Shown here piece by piece: positions 1 to 8,191 of a stretch of DNA of 14,643 nt. The stretch comes from JAUIAI01 sp049680625. Its GTDB lineage: Bacteria > Pseudomonadota > Gammaproteobacteria > Burkholderiales > Burkholderiaceae_E. Location: NCBI GenBank assembly GCA_049680625.1, contig JBAUID010000185.1:1-14643 (forward strand). Reading direction: 5' to 3'. Position 1 is the stretch's first letter, and every line of letters starts with the position of its first letter. Made by a program: the position numbers and the translations under genes. The notes under the pieces were generated by a model, which was not told the origin of the DNA, ran no database searches, and saw only the letters and a list, made by a program, of their open reading frames with translations.

Positions 1-1023
1 ATTACAACGACCCTGATCGCGGTAATGATCATCCTCTTTTGCGAAATTGGCCCAAAGGTTGTCGGCGCGACTCTGCCGGAAAAAGTTGCCTTACCATCGA
101 GCCTGATTCTCAAAACGCTCATGTGGATCATGTCACCTTTCGTGTGGGCAGCTAATCATATTGTGCTGGGCGCTTTAAAGCCTTTTGGCCTGGAAACGAA
201 CCGAGGAGACGACACCACTTTGTCTCCCGAAGAGTTTCGCGGCTTGATTGCCGAATCCACAACCGTTGTCCCCAAAAAGCACCGGTCGATCCTGTTGAAT
301 TTGTTTGACCTCGAAAACATCACGGTTGATGACGTGATGATTCCCAGAATGCGTATCGAAGCGCTGGACCTGGCATCGGATGAAAAGACGCTGCGCGAGC
401 AGCTGACTACGTGTTATCACAACAAGCTGCCGGTATTTGAAGGGGAGATCAATCACATCATCGGAATACTCCACGTACGACAGGCCCTGTCCCTGTTACA
501 ACGGGAAACCTTTGACAGTGACAATATCCGGGAGTTACTGACGAAACCTTATTACGTCCCCAGCGGAACACCGGTATTCAAGCAACTCCAGTTCTTTCAG
601 GAAACCAACAAACGCACCGCCCTGGTTGTCGACGAGTATGGTGAACTGCAGGGCCTGGTAACTCTGGCCGACATTATCGAAGAGTTTGTAGGTGAAATCA
701 CTTCGACCGGGCCTAGCCGTGACGGTGGCCCTCAGTGGTCGGAAGACGGCTCGGCCCGGGTGGATGGCACCACATCGCTGCGCGACCTGAATCGGCGTCT
801 TGGCATAGCGCTGCCGATGAAAGGGCCAAAAACACTGAATGGCCTGATCATTCAGACCCTTGAAGAGTTACCTGAGGCGGATGTCTCGATTCGATTTGGT
901 GATGTTGTTGTCGAGGTTGTTCATATCGAAGGGCGCACGATTCGTACGGTTGATATTCATCGCATGGCGAAGTCACTAGCTGACGGTGACGTCAAAGACG
1001 CTGATATCGACGAACCCTGGTAG
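1..1023 (+). CDS. CorB/CorC-type CNNM-CBS transporter, 3' portion
   Basis: The reading frame is open from base 1, so the gene begins upstream of the window; about 340 codons are present. The first ~50 residues are the end of the membrane-embedded CNNM (DUF21) domain, with a conserved segment reading EIGPK and hydrophobic stretches. Next comes a CBS pair: the first starts near VDDVMIPRM and ends at IIGILHV, the second ends at ALVVDEYGELQGLVTLADI. The C-terminal ~80 residues form the CorC_HlyC (transporter-associated) domain, with RVDGTTSLRDLNRRL and a closing beta segment. Proteins with this architecture (E. coli CorB/YfjD, CorC) are inner-membrane proteins linked to Mg2+/Co2+ export and resistance; older annotations call them hemolysins, which is misleading. 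The CBS pair normally binds adenosine nucleotides such as Mg-ATP. The family assignment is secure, but the exact paralogue is not. Confidence 0.9.
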   Translation: MTTTLIAVMIILFCEIGPKVVGATLPEKVALPSSLILKTLMWIMSPFVWAANHIVLGALKPFGLETNRGDDTTLSPEEFRGLIAESTTVVPKKHRSILLNLFDLENITVDDVMIPRMRIEALDLASDEKTLREQLTTCYHNKLPVFEGEINHIIGILHVRQALSLLQRETFDSDNIRELLTKPYYVPSGTPVFKQLQFFQETNKRTALVVDEYGELQGLVTLADIIEEFVGEITSTGPSRDGGPQWSEDGSARVDGTTSLRDLNRRLGIALPMKGPKTLNGLIIQTLEELPEADVSIRFGDVVVEVVHIEGRTIRTVDIHRMAKSLADGDVKDADIDEPW

Positions 1024-1296
1024 TTGGCCGGGTCCGGCTTGCGAATCCAAGGTGCCAGGCTTCAACTTTAATCGCGAGCATGACGAACCAGGCGGAATTT
1101 TCGGCGCTGATCTGCCGAATTGACGGTGACTCTGGCTAGACGACGCCAAAAAACCAAAACCTTCACCGTTCAACACGCTAAGCGCGACCACTCGTCACCC
1201 TTCTCCACGAACGGACTATCGAGGTGACCTTTCCTTGTCGCATTATTTGGCATATCCCAATGAAAAATCAGCCAAACATCCAGGGAATACCCTTTT
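1024..1296. other. Gap between the CorB-type gene and pilB, no gene recognised
   Basis: These 273 bases show no convincing ORF, tRNA or pilin gene on either strand. There is one short inverted repeat: TTCGGC at 1100-1105 and GCCGAA at 1114-1119 with an 8-base loop. It has no following T-run, so it is a weak hairpin rather than an intrinsic terminator. A promoter for pilB is expected here, but I could not find a matched -35/-10 pair or a sigma54 GG-N10-GC site that I trust. Confidence 0.5.
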
Positions 1297-3039
1297 ATGG
1301 ACGATCTTCTCAACCCACAGCCCGCGGCAACCACTGAACAGCAAATAACACTTGCTGGGCTTGGTCGTGCACTTGTGCAGCACCGCGTGATGCGGCCGGA
1401 CCAGGCGATGTCGGTACAAAAAGCCGCCAACGAAGCCAAGGTCTCGTTTATCGACGAGCTGATTTCAAGCAAACAGATGACAGCAACGGCTCTGGCTAAA
1501 TTTGTCGCCGAAGCTTTTGGCCACCCCATGCTGGACCTTGCCAGCCTTGATCTGCCCAATCTGCCGGCCAATCTACTGGATGCCAAGTTAGCAACAGAAA
1601 CCCGGGTTGTTCCAATTGGAAAACGCGGCAGCAAAATTTCTGTTGCACTGTCTGACCCGACCGACTTTCAGACACTGGATCGAATTAAGTTTTCAGCCCA
1701 GGCCGGGGTAGACCCGATTGTAGTTGAGCACGACAAGCTCATGAAACTTGTCGAAGCCTTGGGGCGAACCGCGGGTCAACAGCTGAACGATCTTGTCGAC
1801 AATGACCTCGACGTTGACGTTACCAGTGATGAAGATGCTGCCAACAGTAAAGCCGATCAGCAAGATATCGACGACGCGCCAGTTGTTAAGTTTTTGCAAA
1901 AAGTTCTGGTTGATGCGATTCAGGGCGGCGCATCAGATATTCATTTTGAACCCTACGAAAAATTCTACCGAATTCGCTATCGTATCGACGGCGAACTGAA
2001 AGAAGTTGCGCAACCACCGCTGGCAATTAAAGAGAAACTGGCTACCCGCATTAAGGTAATTTCACGCCTGGACATCTCTGAAAAGCGAGTTCCGCAAGAC
2101 GGTCGAATGAAACTGGTTATGACCGGCAATCGGGCCATCGACTTCCGGGTATCAACCTTACCCACTTTGTTCGGCGAGAAAATCGTGATGCGTATTCTCG
2201 ATCCGAACTCAGCCAAACTGGGTATTGATGCCCTGGGTTACGACGAGAAGCAAAAAGAAACCCTGCTCGATGCAGTTCATCGTCCCTACGGCATGGTACT
2301 GGTAACCGGGCCAACCGGTTCAGGAAAAACTGTTTCACTGTATACCTGCCTGAACATTCTTAACGAGCCGGGGGTTAATATCGCTACGGCCGAAGACCCG
2401 GCTGAGATCAACCTGCCCGGCATCAACCAGGTTAACGTAAACGATAAAGCAGGCCTGACCTTTTCGGCGGCGCTCAAATCGTTTCTGCGGCAGGATCCGG
2501 ACGTCATTATGGTCGGTGAGATTCGAGATCTCGAAACCGCTGACATTTCGATCAAAGCAGCCCAGACCGGTCACATGGTGATGTCGACTTTACACACCAA
2601 TGATGCGCCAACCACCCTGACCCGAATGATGAACATGGGGGTTGCGCCTTTCAACATCGCCTCGTCGGTAATTCTGATTACAGCGCAACGCCTGGCTCGT
2701 CGCCTGTGTAATTGCAAGCTGCCACAGGACGAGCTTGATGACGCCGCTCTGCTGGATGTTGGCTTCAGAGAAGAAGACCTTGATGGCACCTGGCAACCGA
2801 TGAAACCCGTTGGCTGTGATCGCTGCGGCGGTTCTGGCTATAAAGGCCGGGTTGGTATTTATCAGGTCATGCCCATCACCGAAGAGATTCAGAAAATCAT
2901 TCTCGGTGGTGGTAACGCGCTTGAGATTGCAAAACAAGCTGAAAAGGAAGGGGTCAACGACTTACGTCGCTCTGGTTTGATCAAGGTCATGCAGGGGCAT
3001 ACGTCAATTGAAGCCGTCATGAGCGTCACAAACGAATAG
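1297..3039 (+). CDS. pilB: Type IV pilus extension ATPase PilB
   Basis: This 580-residue hexameric cytoplasmic ATPase would power pilin polymerisation into the type IV pilus. Residues ~15-150 form the N-terminal T2SSE_N/MshEN-like domain, followed by an aspartate-rich linker (~160-190). The ATPase domain shows an Asp box (GASDIHFEPY), Walker A GPTGSGKT at 338-345, Walker B with DVIMVGE at 402-408 and a His box (TLHTNDA). Cys471, Cys473, Cys507 and Cys510 lie in the region that binds zinc in PilB/GspE proteins. Length matches the family norm (~565-580). The ATG at 1297 has a modest AGGGA about 10 bases upstream. pilC follows 77 bases downstream in the same direction, so co-transcription is likely. 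The presence of pilC and pilD beside it supports pilus assembly rather than type II secretion (GspE). Confidence 0.97.
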   Translation: MDDLLNPQPAATTEQQITLAGLGRALVQHRVMRPDQAMSVQKAANEAKVSFIDELISSKQMTATALAKFVAEAFGHPMLDLASLDLPNLPANLLDAKLATETRVVPIGKRGSKISVALSDPTDFQTLDRIKFSAQAGVDPIVVEHDKLMKLVEALGRTAGQQLNDLVDNDLDVDVTSDEDAANSKADQQDIDDAPVVKFLQKVLVDAIQGGASDIHFEPYEKFYRIRYRIDGELKEVAQPPLAIKEKLATRIKVISRLDISEKRVPQDGRMKLVMTGNRAIDFRVSTLPTLFGEKIVMRILDPNSAKLGIDALGYDEKQKETLLDAVHRPYGMVLVTGPTGSGKTVSLYTCLNILNEPGVNIATAEDPAEINLPGINQVNVNDKAGLTFSAALKSFLRQDPDVIMVGEIRDLETADISIKAAQTGHMVMSTLHTNDAPTTLTRMMNMGVAPFNIASSVILITAQRLARRLCNCKLPQDELDDAALLDVGFREEDLDGTWQPMKPVGCDRCGGSGYKGRVGIYQVMPITEEIQKIILGGGNALEIAKQAEKEGVNDLRRSGLIKVMQGHTSIEAVMSVTNE

Positions 3040-3116
3040 TGAACATGTGAGCGAACAAATCGGGAAACGGGCACTGACCGAATTATTGCCCACAACCCAC
3101 AAGGAGTTAGATTGAA

Positions 3117-4349
3117 ATGGCAACAGCAACAGCAAGAGTCGCAAACGTAAAACGCAAACCCGATGCCGTATACGTATGGGAAGGGCGCGACCGGGCCGGC
3201 AAAACCGTATCCGGCGAAACCCGGGCTGCCAGCGAAGTGGTTATTCAGGCCACTTTGCGCCGCCAGGGCATTACCCCGGTTAAGGTGACCAAACGCCGCG
3301 CAAAACGCGGCAAACGCATTACTGATGCTGACATCACATTGTTTACCCGGCAACTGGCCACCATGATGAAATCTGGCGTCCCGCTGCTGCAGGCTTTCGA
3401 CATTGTTGCCAAAGGCTCTGATAACGGATCGGTGTCCAAACTGTTTATGGATATCAAAGGTGATGTTGAAACCGGTACATCGCTGTCAAAAGCCTTCCGA
3501 AAATATCCGCTGTATTTTGATAACTTGTTTTGCAACCTTGTTGGCGCCGGTGAAGCAGCCGGCATTTTGGACGACTTGCTTGATCGACTGGCGAGCTACA
3601 AAGAAAAAATGGCTGCCATCAAGGGAAAAATCAAATCCGCATTGTTCTACCCAATTTCAGTCCTGGTGGTTGCCTTTGTCGTGGTTGCCGTCATTATGTT
3701 GTTTGTTGTGCCTGCATTTAAAGAGGTCTTTAACAACTTCGGCGCAAGCCTGCCGGCACCGACGGAACTGGTTATTTCAATATCCGATATCTTTACCTCG
3801 TACTGGTATTTGATTTTTGGTGGCATTGGCGGCACGGTTTACTTTTTCATGCAGGCTTGGAAACGGTCACCCAAAGTACAAGCGGTTATGGATCGTATGT
3901 TGCTGCGAGCACCAATCTTCGGCGACGTGATCCGTAAAGCCACAATTGCCCGCTGGCTAAGCACTTTGTCCACCATGTTTGCCGCTGGCGTTCCATTGGT
4001 TGAAGCCCTTGATTCTGTTGGCGGCGCCTCCGGTAACATCGTTTACCTGGAAGCCACCAAGAGAATTCAACAAGAAGTTTCAACCGGCACCAGCCTGACC
4101 GTCGCCATGAACCATGCCAACGTGTTTCCGAACATGGTGTTGCAAATGGCCGCCATTGGTGAAGAATCCGGCTCACTGGACTCAATGCTCACCAAATCCG
4201 CTGAAGTCTACGAGCGCGAAGTTGATGATGCGGTTGAGTCGCTGTCGAGCCTGCTCGAACCGCTAATCATGGTTGTACTGGGTGTCATTATTGGTGGCCT
4301 GGTTGTTGCCATGTACATGCCAATCTTCAAACTTGGGCAAGTTGTATAA
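3117..4349 (+). CDS. pilC: Type IV pilus inner-membrane platform protein PilC
   Basis: This 410-residue polytopic inner-membrane protein forms the platform on which PilB drives pilin assembly. It contains two T2SSF (GspF) repeats: one begins near residue 72 (ITLFTRQLATMMKSGVPLLQ), the other near residue 275 (ARWLSTLSTMFAAGVPLVEA). The parallel wording of the two shows the internal duplication. Three membrane segments are visible at about 177-198, 229-246 and 383-404, the usual PilC topology. The start is well supported by AAGGAG at 3101-3106, 10 bases before the ATG. It lies 77 bases after pilB and is followed by an intrinsic terminator, so pilBC may end transcription here. The closely related GspF of type II secretion is the alternative, made unlikely by the pilBCD context. 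Confidence 0.97.
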   Translation: MATATARVANVKRKPDAVYVWEGRDRAGKTVSGETRAASEVVIQATLRRQGITPVKVTKRRAKRGKRITDADITLFTRQLATMMKSGVPLLQAFDIVAKGSDNGSVSKLFMDIKGDVETGTSLSKAFRKYPLYFDNLFCNLVGAGEAAGILDDLLDRLASYKEKMAAIKGKIKSALFYPISVLVVAFVVVAVIMLFVVPAFKEVFNNFGASLPAPTELVISISDIFTSYWYLIFGGIGGTVYFFMQAWKRSPKVQAVMDRMLLRAPIFGDVIRKATIARWLSTLSTMFAAGVPLVEALDSVGGASGNIVYLEATKRIQQEVSTGTSLTVAMNHANVFPNMVLQMAAIGEESGSLDSMLTKSAEVYEREVDDAVESLSSLLEPLIMVVLGVIIGGLVVAMYMPIFKLGQVV

Positions 4350-4415
4350 CCGTTACACGGTCAATCGTACTGACGGTCTTAACAACAACACTCAAGTTTA
4401 AGAAAGGCGAGAAAA

Positions 4416-4458
4416 AAAGGTCCGGCTGATAGCATTGGCTGGACCTTTCTCTTTTTCG
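4416..4458 (+). terminator. Intrinsic terminator between pilC and pilD
   Basis: An 11-base-pair stem is formed by AAAGGTCCGGC (4416-4426) and GCTGGACCTTT (4438-4448), with one G-T wobble and an 11-base loop. It is followed by CTCTTTTTC, giving a T-rich 3' tract. An A-run precedes the stem, so the structure could also stop transcripts from the other strand. It sits 66 bases after the pilC stop codon and 31 bases before the pilD start, implying that pilD either depends on read-through or has its own promoter. Confidence 0.85.
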
Positions 4459-4489
4459 AACCGCCAATTATTGATGCAGCCAAAACCCG

Positions 4490-5341
4490 ATGATTGAGAT
4501 ATTGCAAAATTCCCCACCGATGGCAACAGCGGTTGCCGCGGTTTTCGGATTGCTGGTCGGCAGTTTTCTGAATGTCGTTATTCATCGTGTTCCCCGCATG
4601 CTCGAAACCGAGTGGGAGATGCAGGCGGCGGAAATTCGCGGAGAAGACATTGCTGAAAAACCCACCTATAACCTGATGAAACCGGGTTCAGCCTGTCCGC
4701 ACTGCGGACATAAGATTACTGCCCTGGAAAACATTCCCGTTGTGTCCTGGCTGTTCTTACGGGGTCGATGCAGTGGCTGCGCTGCCCCCATTTCGGTTCG
4801 CTACCCGGTGGTCGAACTCGCAACCGGGGTGTTGTGCGGCCTTGCTGTCTGGATGTTTGGTTTCACAGCGGCCGGTCTGGGTGCAGTGATCCTCACCCTG
4901 ATTCTGATTGCCCTGACCGGTATTGATATTGATACCCAACTGCTGCCCGATAATATGACCCTGCCCCTGCTGTGGATTGGTCTGGCGTTTAACCTGTCAG
5001 GTGTTTTCACCGACCTGCAGTCCGCCGTGATTGGTGCCATCGCTGGCTACTTGTTGTTATGGTCTGTGTACTGGCTGTTTAAGCTGGTCACCGGCAAAGA
5101 AGGCATGGGCTACGGTGATTTCAAATTACTGGCAGCGCTTGGTGCATGGTTCGGCTGGCAAACCCTGCCGGCAATCATTCTGTTGTCGTCAATTGTCGGC
5201 GCCATCGTAGGGATCGGGCTGATTGTACTGGCTAAACGCGGCAAAGAAGTGCCAATGCCGTTTGGCCCCTACCTTGCCGGCGCGGGCATGTTGACGCTGT
5301 ATTTTGGGCCGGCCCTGATGGCGTTCATCGGCATTCACTGA
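4490..5341 (+). CDS. pilD: Prepilin peptidase and N-methyltransferase PilD
   Basis: This 283-residue bifunctional inner-membrane enzyme cleaves the leader peptide of type IV prepilins (and often type II pseudopilins), then N-methylates the new N-terminal residue. The N-terminal hydrophobic segment carries GSFLNVVIHRVPR. The cytoplasmic methylase domain has a zinc tetracysteine set: Cys69/Cys72 (CPHC) and Cys94/Cys97 (CSGC). The aspartyl protease residues are Asp146 (in GIDIDTQLLPD) and Asp210 (in GMGYGDFK, the GxGD motif). Several further hydrophobic helices complete the fold. Length is close to the ~290 usual for PilD. The ATG at 4490 has no strong Shine-Dalgarno sequence. The first transmembrane helix begins about 11 residues later, which supports this start. 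A terminator lies just upstream. Confidence 0.96.
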   Translation: MIEILQNSPPMATAVAAVFGLLVGSFLNVVIHRVPRMLETEWEMQAAEIRGEDIAEKPTYNLMKPGSACPHCGHKITALENIPVVSWLFLRGRCSGCAAPISVRYPVVELATGVLCGLAVWMFGFTAAGLGAVILTLILIALTGIDIDTQLLPDNMTLPLLWIGLAFNLSGVFTDLQSAVIGAIAGYLLLWSVYWLFKLVTGKEGMGYGDFKLLAALGAWFGWQTLPAIILLSSIVGAIVGIGLIVLAKRGKEVPMPFGPYLAGAGMLTLYFGPALMAFIGIH

Positions 5342-5454
5342 ACCGCCGGTCTGTAGAAAACCCTGCATATCTGCGCACCCCGATCCCGCCTCGCCGCCAG
5401 TTTTCGCCACCCGCCCGGTTTATAGACGGCGGCCTAGCCTGTTAGACTCGTCGC

Positions 5455-6102
5455 GTGAAGACTAGTGATCAATCAAACCACCGCCCCTACCTGATCGGCC
5501 TAACCGGCGGAATCGGCAGTGGCAAAAGTACCATCAGCAAGATATTTGCCGACCATGGTATTGCTATCGTTGATACCGATGCTATTGCCCATGAATTAAC
5601 GGCGCCAAATGGCCCGGCCATCGCGGCAATACGCGCGGCTTTTGGTGACGCCGCCATTCGCATCGATCACAGCATGGACCGCGACTGGATGCGTCAGCGC
5701 GTGTTTGACAATTCCAGTGAACGCACCCGCCTTGAATCTATACTGCATCCTCTCATTCGCCAGCTCACCGATGAACGGATTGCACAAAGCACAAGCCCTT
5801 ACGTCATCATGGATACCCCGCTTCTGGTTGAATGGGGAAACTGGGGGGATCGCTGCGATCGGGTTCTGGTGGTTGACTGCGCGGTCGAAACCCAGATCAC
5901 CCGGGTGCTGGCGCGCAACAATCTGAGCCGGGAACGGATAGAGACTATTATTGCCGCCCAGGCAACGCGGGAGGCCCGGCTAGCGGCGGCTGATGATGTC
6001 ATCGATAACAATGGCAGCGTCGAATCAGCAATTGAACAGGCAAATCAGTTGCACCAGAAATACCTCAAACTGGCTAATCAACACGGTGATCGCCGGGCAT
6101 GA
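5455..6102 (+). CDS. coaE: Dephospho-CoA kinase
   Basis: The enzyme phosphorylates the 3'-hydroxyl of the ribose of dephospho-CoA with ATP, the last step of coenzyme A synthesis, in the cytoplasm. The P-loop GGIGSGKS lies at residues 18-25, followed by conserved CoaE segments DTDAIAHEL, LHPLIR and VIMDTPLLVEWG, and a C-terminal ADDVIDNNGS block that is diagnostic of the family. At 215 residues it is slightly longer than the ~205 typical, because of ~10 extra N-terminal residues. The start is GTG at 5455. An in-frame TAG at 5443-5445 rules out a longer protein, and no good ribosome binding site is visible upstream. It ends in an ATGA overlap with zapD, which indicates translational coupling. 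Confidence 0.95.
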   Translation: MKTSDQSNHRPYLIGLTGGIGSGKSTISKIFADHGIAIVDTDAIAHELTAPNGPAIAAIRAAFGDAAIRIDHSMDRDWMRQRVFDNSSERTRLESILHPLIRQLTDERIAQSTSPYVIMDTPLLVEWGNWGDRCDRVLVVDCAVETQITRVLARNNLSRERIETIIAAQATREARLAAADDVIDNNGSVESAIEQANQLHQKYLKLANQHGDRRA

Positions 6103-6872
6103 CACTTTACGAGTATCCGCTGAACGAACGCATCAGAACCTTCCTGCGGCTTGAAAAAGCATTTCGTCGGTTTCGGTTTTTCCGCGATGGCGATGACCAT
6201 AATCACCACGTTCAAGCGCTGGCGTTGTTGTTTGACCTGCTCGACCTGACCGGCCGCAATGACATTCGCAGCGAATTGATGACTGAGCTGCAAAATCAGT
6301 CAACGGCGCTGAAAACGTTTCGCGACAGCCCTGGGGTCTCGCCCGAAGCCCTTGAGCGCTTGTTACTCGAGGTTTCGTCAGCTATTCGAAAACTGAATAG
6401 TCTGGGGTCTGGCCGACCCGGGCAAAACATCAAAGACAGCGAATGGCTGATGTCGGTTCGCAGTCGCATCATGATTGCCGGGGGCGCCACCGACTTTGAT
6501 ATGCCCTCGTTCTGGGCCTGGCAAAACCTGCCGGCAGATCGTCGTCAGCGACAGCTCGATGACTGGCATGCCAGTTTCAACGAATTACGCCAAGCCTTAC
6601 AGCTAAGCCTTCGTTTGCTTCGCGAAAGCGGCAAACCAGAGCAGCTTGACGCAACTGACGGCAGTTGTCAGCATTCGCTTGGCGGCCGAACCTTTCAGAT
6701 GGCCAGGATTCGGGTCGACGAAACCCTCGGGGTTGTCCCTGATATCAGCGCCAACAAGTACTTGTTGTGGATTCGCTTCAGCACTTTCGACGGTCTATCC
6801 CGGCCAACACCGATTAGCCGGGGTGTCACTTTCGACCTGACCTTGTGCAATCTCGAAAGTGAGCCCGACTAA
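6099..6872 (+). CDS. zapD: Cell division protein ZapD (FtsZ-associated)
   Basis: ZapD (formerly YacF, DUF1342) is a cytoplasmic protein that binds the FtsZ C-terminal region and bundles FtsZ filaments at the division site. The 257-residue product is close to the ~247 of E. coli ZapD. It begins with the characteristic YEYPLNERIRTFLRLE. Other family hallmarks are GQNIKDSEWLMSVRSR in the middle and DISANKYLLWIRFS near the end. The N-terminal half is largely helical and the C-terminal half forms the beta domain. Its ATG at 6099 overlaps the coaE stop by four bases (ATGA). yacG begins 34 bases downstream. The coaE-zapD-yacG order matches E. coli. Confidence 0.96.
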   Translation: MTLYEYPLNERIRTFLRLEKAFRRFRFFRDGDDHNHHVQALALLFDLLDLTGRNDIRSELMTELQNQSTALKTFRDSPGVSPEALERLLLEVSSAIRKLNSLGSGRPGQNIKDSEWLMSVRSRIMIAGGATDFDMPSFWAWQNLPADRRQRQLDDWHASFNELRQALQLSLRLLRESGKPEQLDATDGSCQHSLGGRTFQMARIRVDETLGVVPDISANKYLLWIRFSTFDGLSRPTPISRGVTFDLTLCNLESEPD

Positions 6873-6906
6873 ACACCTTTCCAGAGACTTTCTAAGGCGA
6901 CCAACA

Positions 6907-7119
6907 ATGGCAAGTGACTCAGCAAAGCGGAAAAAACCCGAAGTGCCCTGCCCTGCGTGTGGAACCCCCACGGTGTTTTCACCGGACAACTTGTATCGAC
7001 CATTTTGCAGTGACCGGTGCAAGACTATAGACCTTGGCGCGTGGGCCAGCGATCAATACCGGGTTGCAGGTGGCTCTGACGACAAAGCACCCGAGCAACC
7101 CAGTGGCGACCTGAACTAG
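6907..7119 (+). CDS. yacG: DNA gyrase inhibitor YacG (zinc-binding)
   Basis: YacG is a small zinc protein that binds GyrB and inhibits gyrase. From the ATG at 6907 the product is 70 residues, close to the 65 of E. coli. The zinc ligands are Cys15/Cys18 (CPACG) and Cys34/Cys38 (FCSDRC), in the family's C-x2-C...C-x3-C arrangement, followed by the conserved KTIDLGAWASDQYRV. The frame is open further upstream to a GTG at 6859 inside zapD. I prefer the ATG because AAGG at 6894-6897 lies 9 bases before it and the shorter form fits the family. The C-terminal tail is polar and probably disordered. The stop codon overlaps that of the convergent Nudix gene. Confidence 0.92.
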   Translation: MASDSAKRKKPEVPCPACGTPTVFSPDNLYRPFCSDRCKTIDLGAWASDQYRVAGGSDDKAPEQPSGDLN

Positions 7120-8087
7120 CCCGGCCCGAATACACCCCGAATCATCGCAATGCCATGGGCGCCGGCGGCCCTGGCGTCACTCAGGTCAGCGCGAACCAGT
7201 CCGCCCAGGGCGTAAGCCGGCGCCGCAGAATGCTCCACGAGGGACGTAAACCCCGGCCATCCGATTGGCTCAGCACCAGGGTGACTTCGGGTCGGCTTAA
7301 CCGGGCTTAAAGTGACAAAGTCGGCACCAATACGCACGGCATGCTGCACTTCAGTCAGATTGTGACAAGAGGCGCCGATCCACTCGAGCCGCCGAATATC
7401 GCCGGTGGCACGGCCAGGCAAACTGGCCATGTCCTCGCTGCGCAGATGAACACCGTCTGCCCGCTCCCAGTACGACGCGGGGTGACAACTGTTCACCAGC
7501 AATATGGCACCATGCTGCCGGCATAAATCATGGGTTTGATCAAAAACACTCGCAAACTGAGTTGCCGACAGCTTCGGTTCACGCAGCTGCACCATTATCT
7601 GGCCACGGATAAGAGCGGTATCAAGTTGATCGAGAAAAGCATCAGGACCATTCAGGTAGACACCGCTAATGGCGTACAGGGCTGGCAGCGACAACAAGCG
7701 CATGAGTGGCACAGTGGCCGGCAACAAGGGTTCAACCGTTGCCTCACCTGGGAACGACCAGGTAAAGGCCTGGCCTTCACGCGATTGCGGCTCACCAGAG
7801 AAATCTGTGACCCGTCGAAAGTGCAGACGAACCCGGGCATGCTCATAAGTATGTTCACGCACCAGCCATGCCGAGGAACGGTGCACCTGCAAACCCAGCT
7901 CTTCCGACAACTCCCTGGCGAGAGCCTGATGCACGCATTCACCCGCCTCAAGCTTACCGCCAGGGAATTCCCACCATCCGGCGTACGGTTTCCCCGGCGG
8001 ACGCTGGGCAAGCAACACCTGTCCGTCGTGCCGACTGATTACCCCGACTGCGACGTCAATAATTTTTGAATCGGCTTGCTGGCTCAT
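7116..8087 (-). CDS. mutT: MutT-like Nudix hydrolase fused to a ThiE-like domain
   Basis: Residues ~8-130 form a Nudix hydrolase domain; the complete Nudix box GX5EX7REUXEEXGU lies at residues 44-66 (GGKLEAGE...RELSEELGL). In the MutT family this domain hydrolyses 8-oxo-dGTP to the monophosphate, sanitising the nucleotide pool. Residues ~145-320 resemble thiamine phosphate synthase (ThiE): VQLREPK, ADGVHLRSEDM, GASCHNLTEV, GADFVTLSPVKPT and a final ALGG. The usual IND substrate/metal motif reads VNS here, so synthase activity is doubtful. Such Nudix-ThiE fusions are common beside coaE-zapD-yacG in this class. I chose the ATG at 8087 (323 residues). A GTG at 8114 would add nine residues and has GAGG about 11 bases upstream, so the start is uncertain. 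The gene is convergent with yacG. Confidence 0.9.
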   Translation of the reverse strand: MSQQADSKIIDVAVGVISRHDGQVLLAQRPPGKPYAGWWEFPGGKLEAGECVHQALARELSEELGLQVHRSSAWLVREHTYEHARVRLHFRRVTDFSGEPQSREGQAFTWSFPGEATVEPLLPATVPLMRLLSLPALYAISGVYLNGPDAFLDQLDTALIRGQIMVQLREPKLSATQFASVFDQTHDLCRQHGAILLVNSCHPASYWERADGVHLRSEDMASLPGRATGDIRRLEWIGASCHNLTEVQHAVRIGADFVTLSPVKPTRSHPGAEPIGWPGFTSLVEHSAAPAYALGGLVRADLSDARAAGAHGIAMIRGVFGPG

Positions 8088-8191
8088 ATTGGCCCGTTTC
8101 GTATCGGCTGGCACAGTACGATGCGCCTCAGTTTCACTTCAGATTCACCTAGAAATCACAATTATGCTGCGAAGCAAGTAACCTCCGGCGC

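Noticed and set aside
1027..1045. TGGCCG...TTGC sequence resembling a sigma54 promoter
   Set aside because: The GG and GC elements are separated by 13 bases instead of the required 10, and the site is far from pilB.
1170..1634. 154-codon minus-strand open frame overlapping the start of pilB
   Set aside because: It overlaps the well-supported pilB reading frame, has serine/arginine-rich low-specificity composition and no recognisable domain; it is a shadow frame.
7530..8069. 179-codon plus-strand open frame opposite the Nudix-ThiE gene
   Set aside because: The minus strand encodes a complete Nudix box and ThiE-like motifs over the same bases. The plus-strand translation has no coherent motif or hydrophobic pattern.
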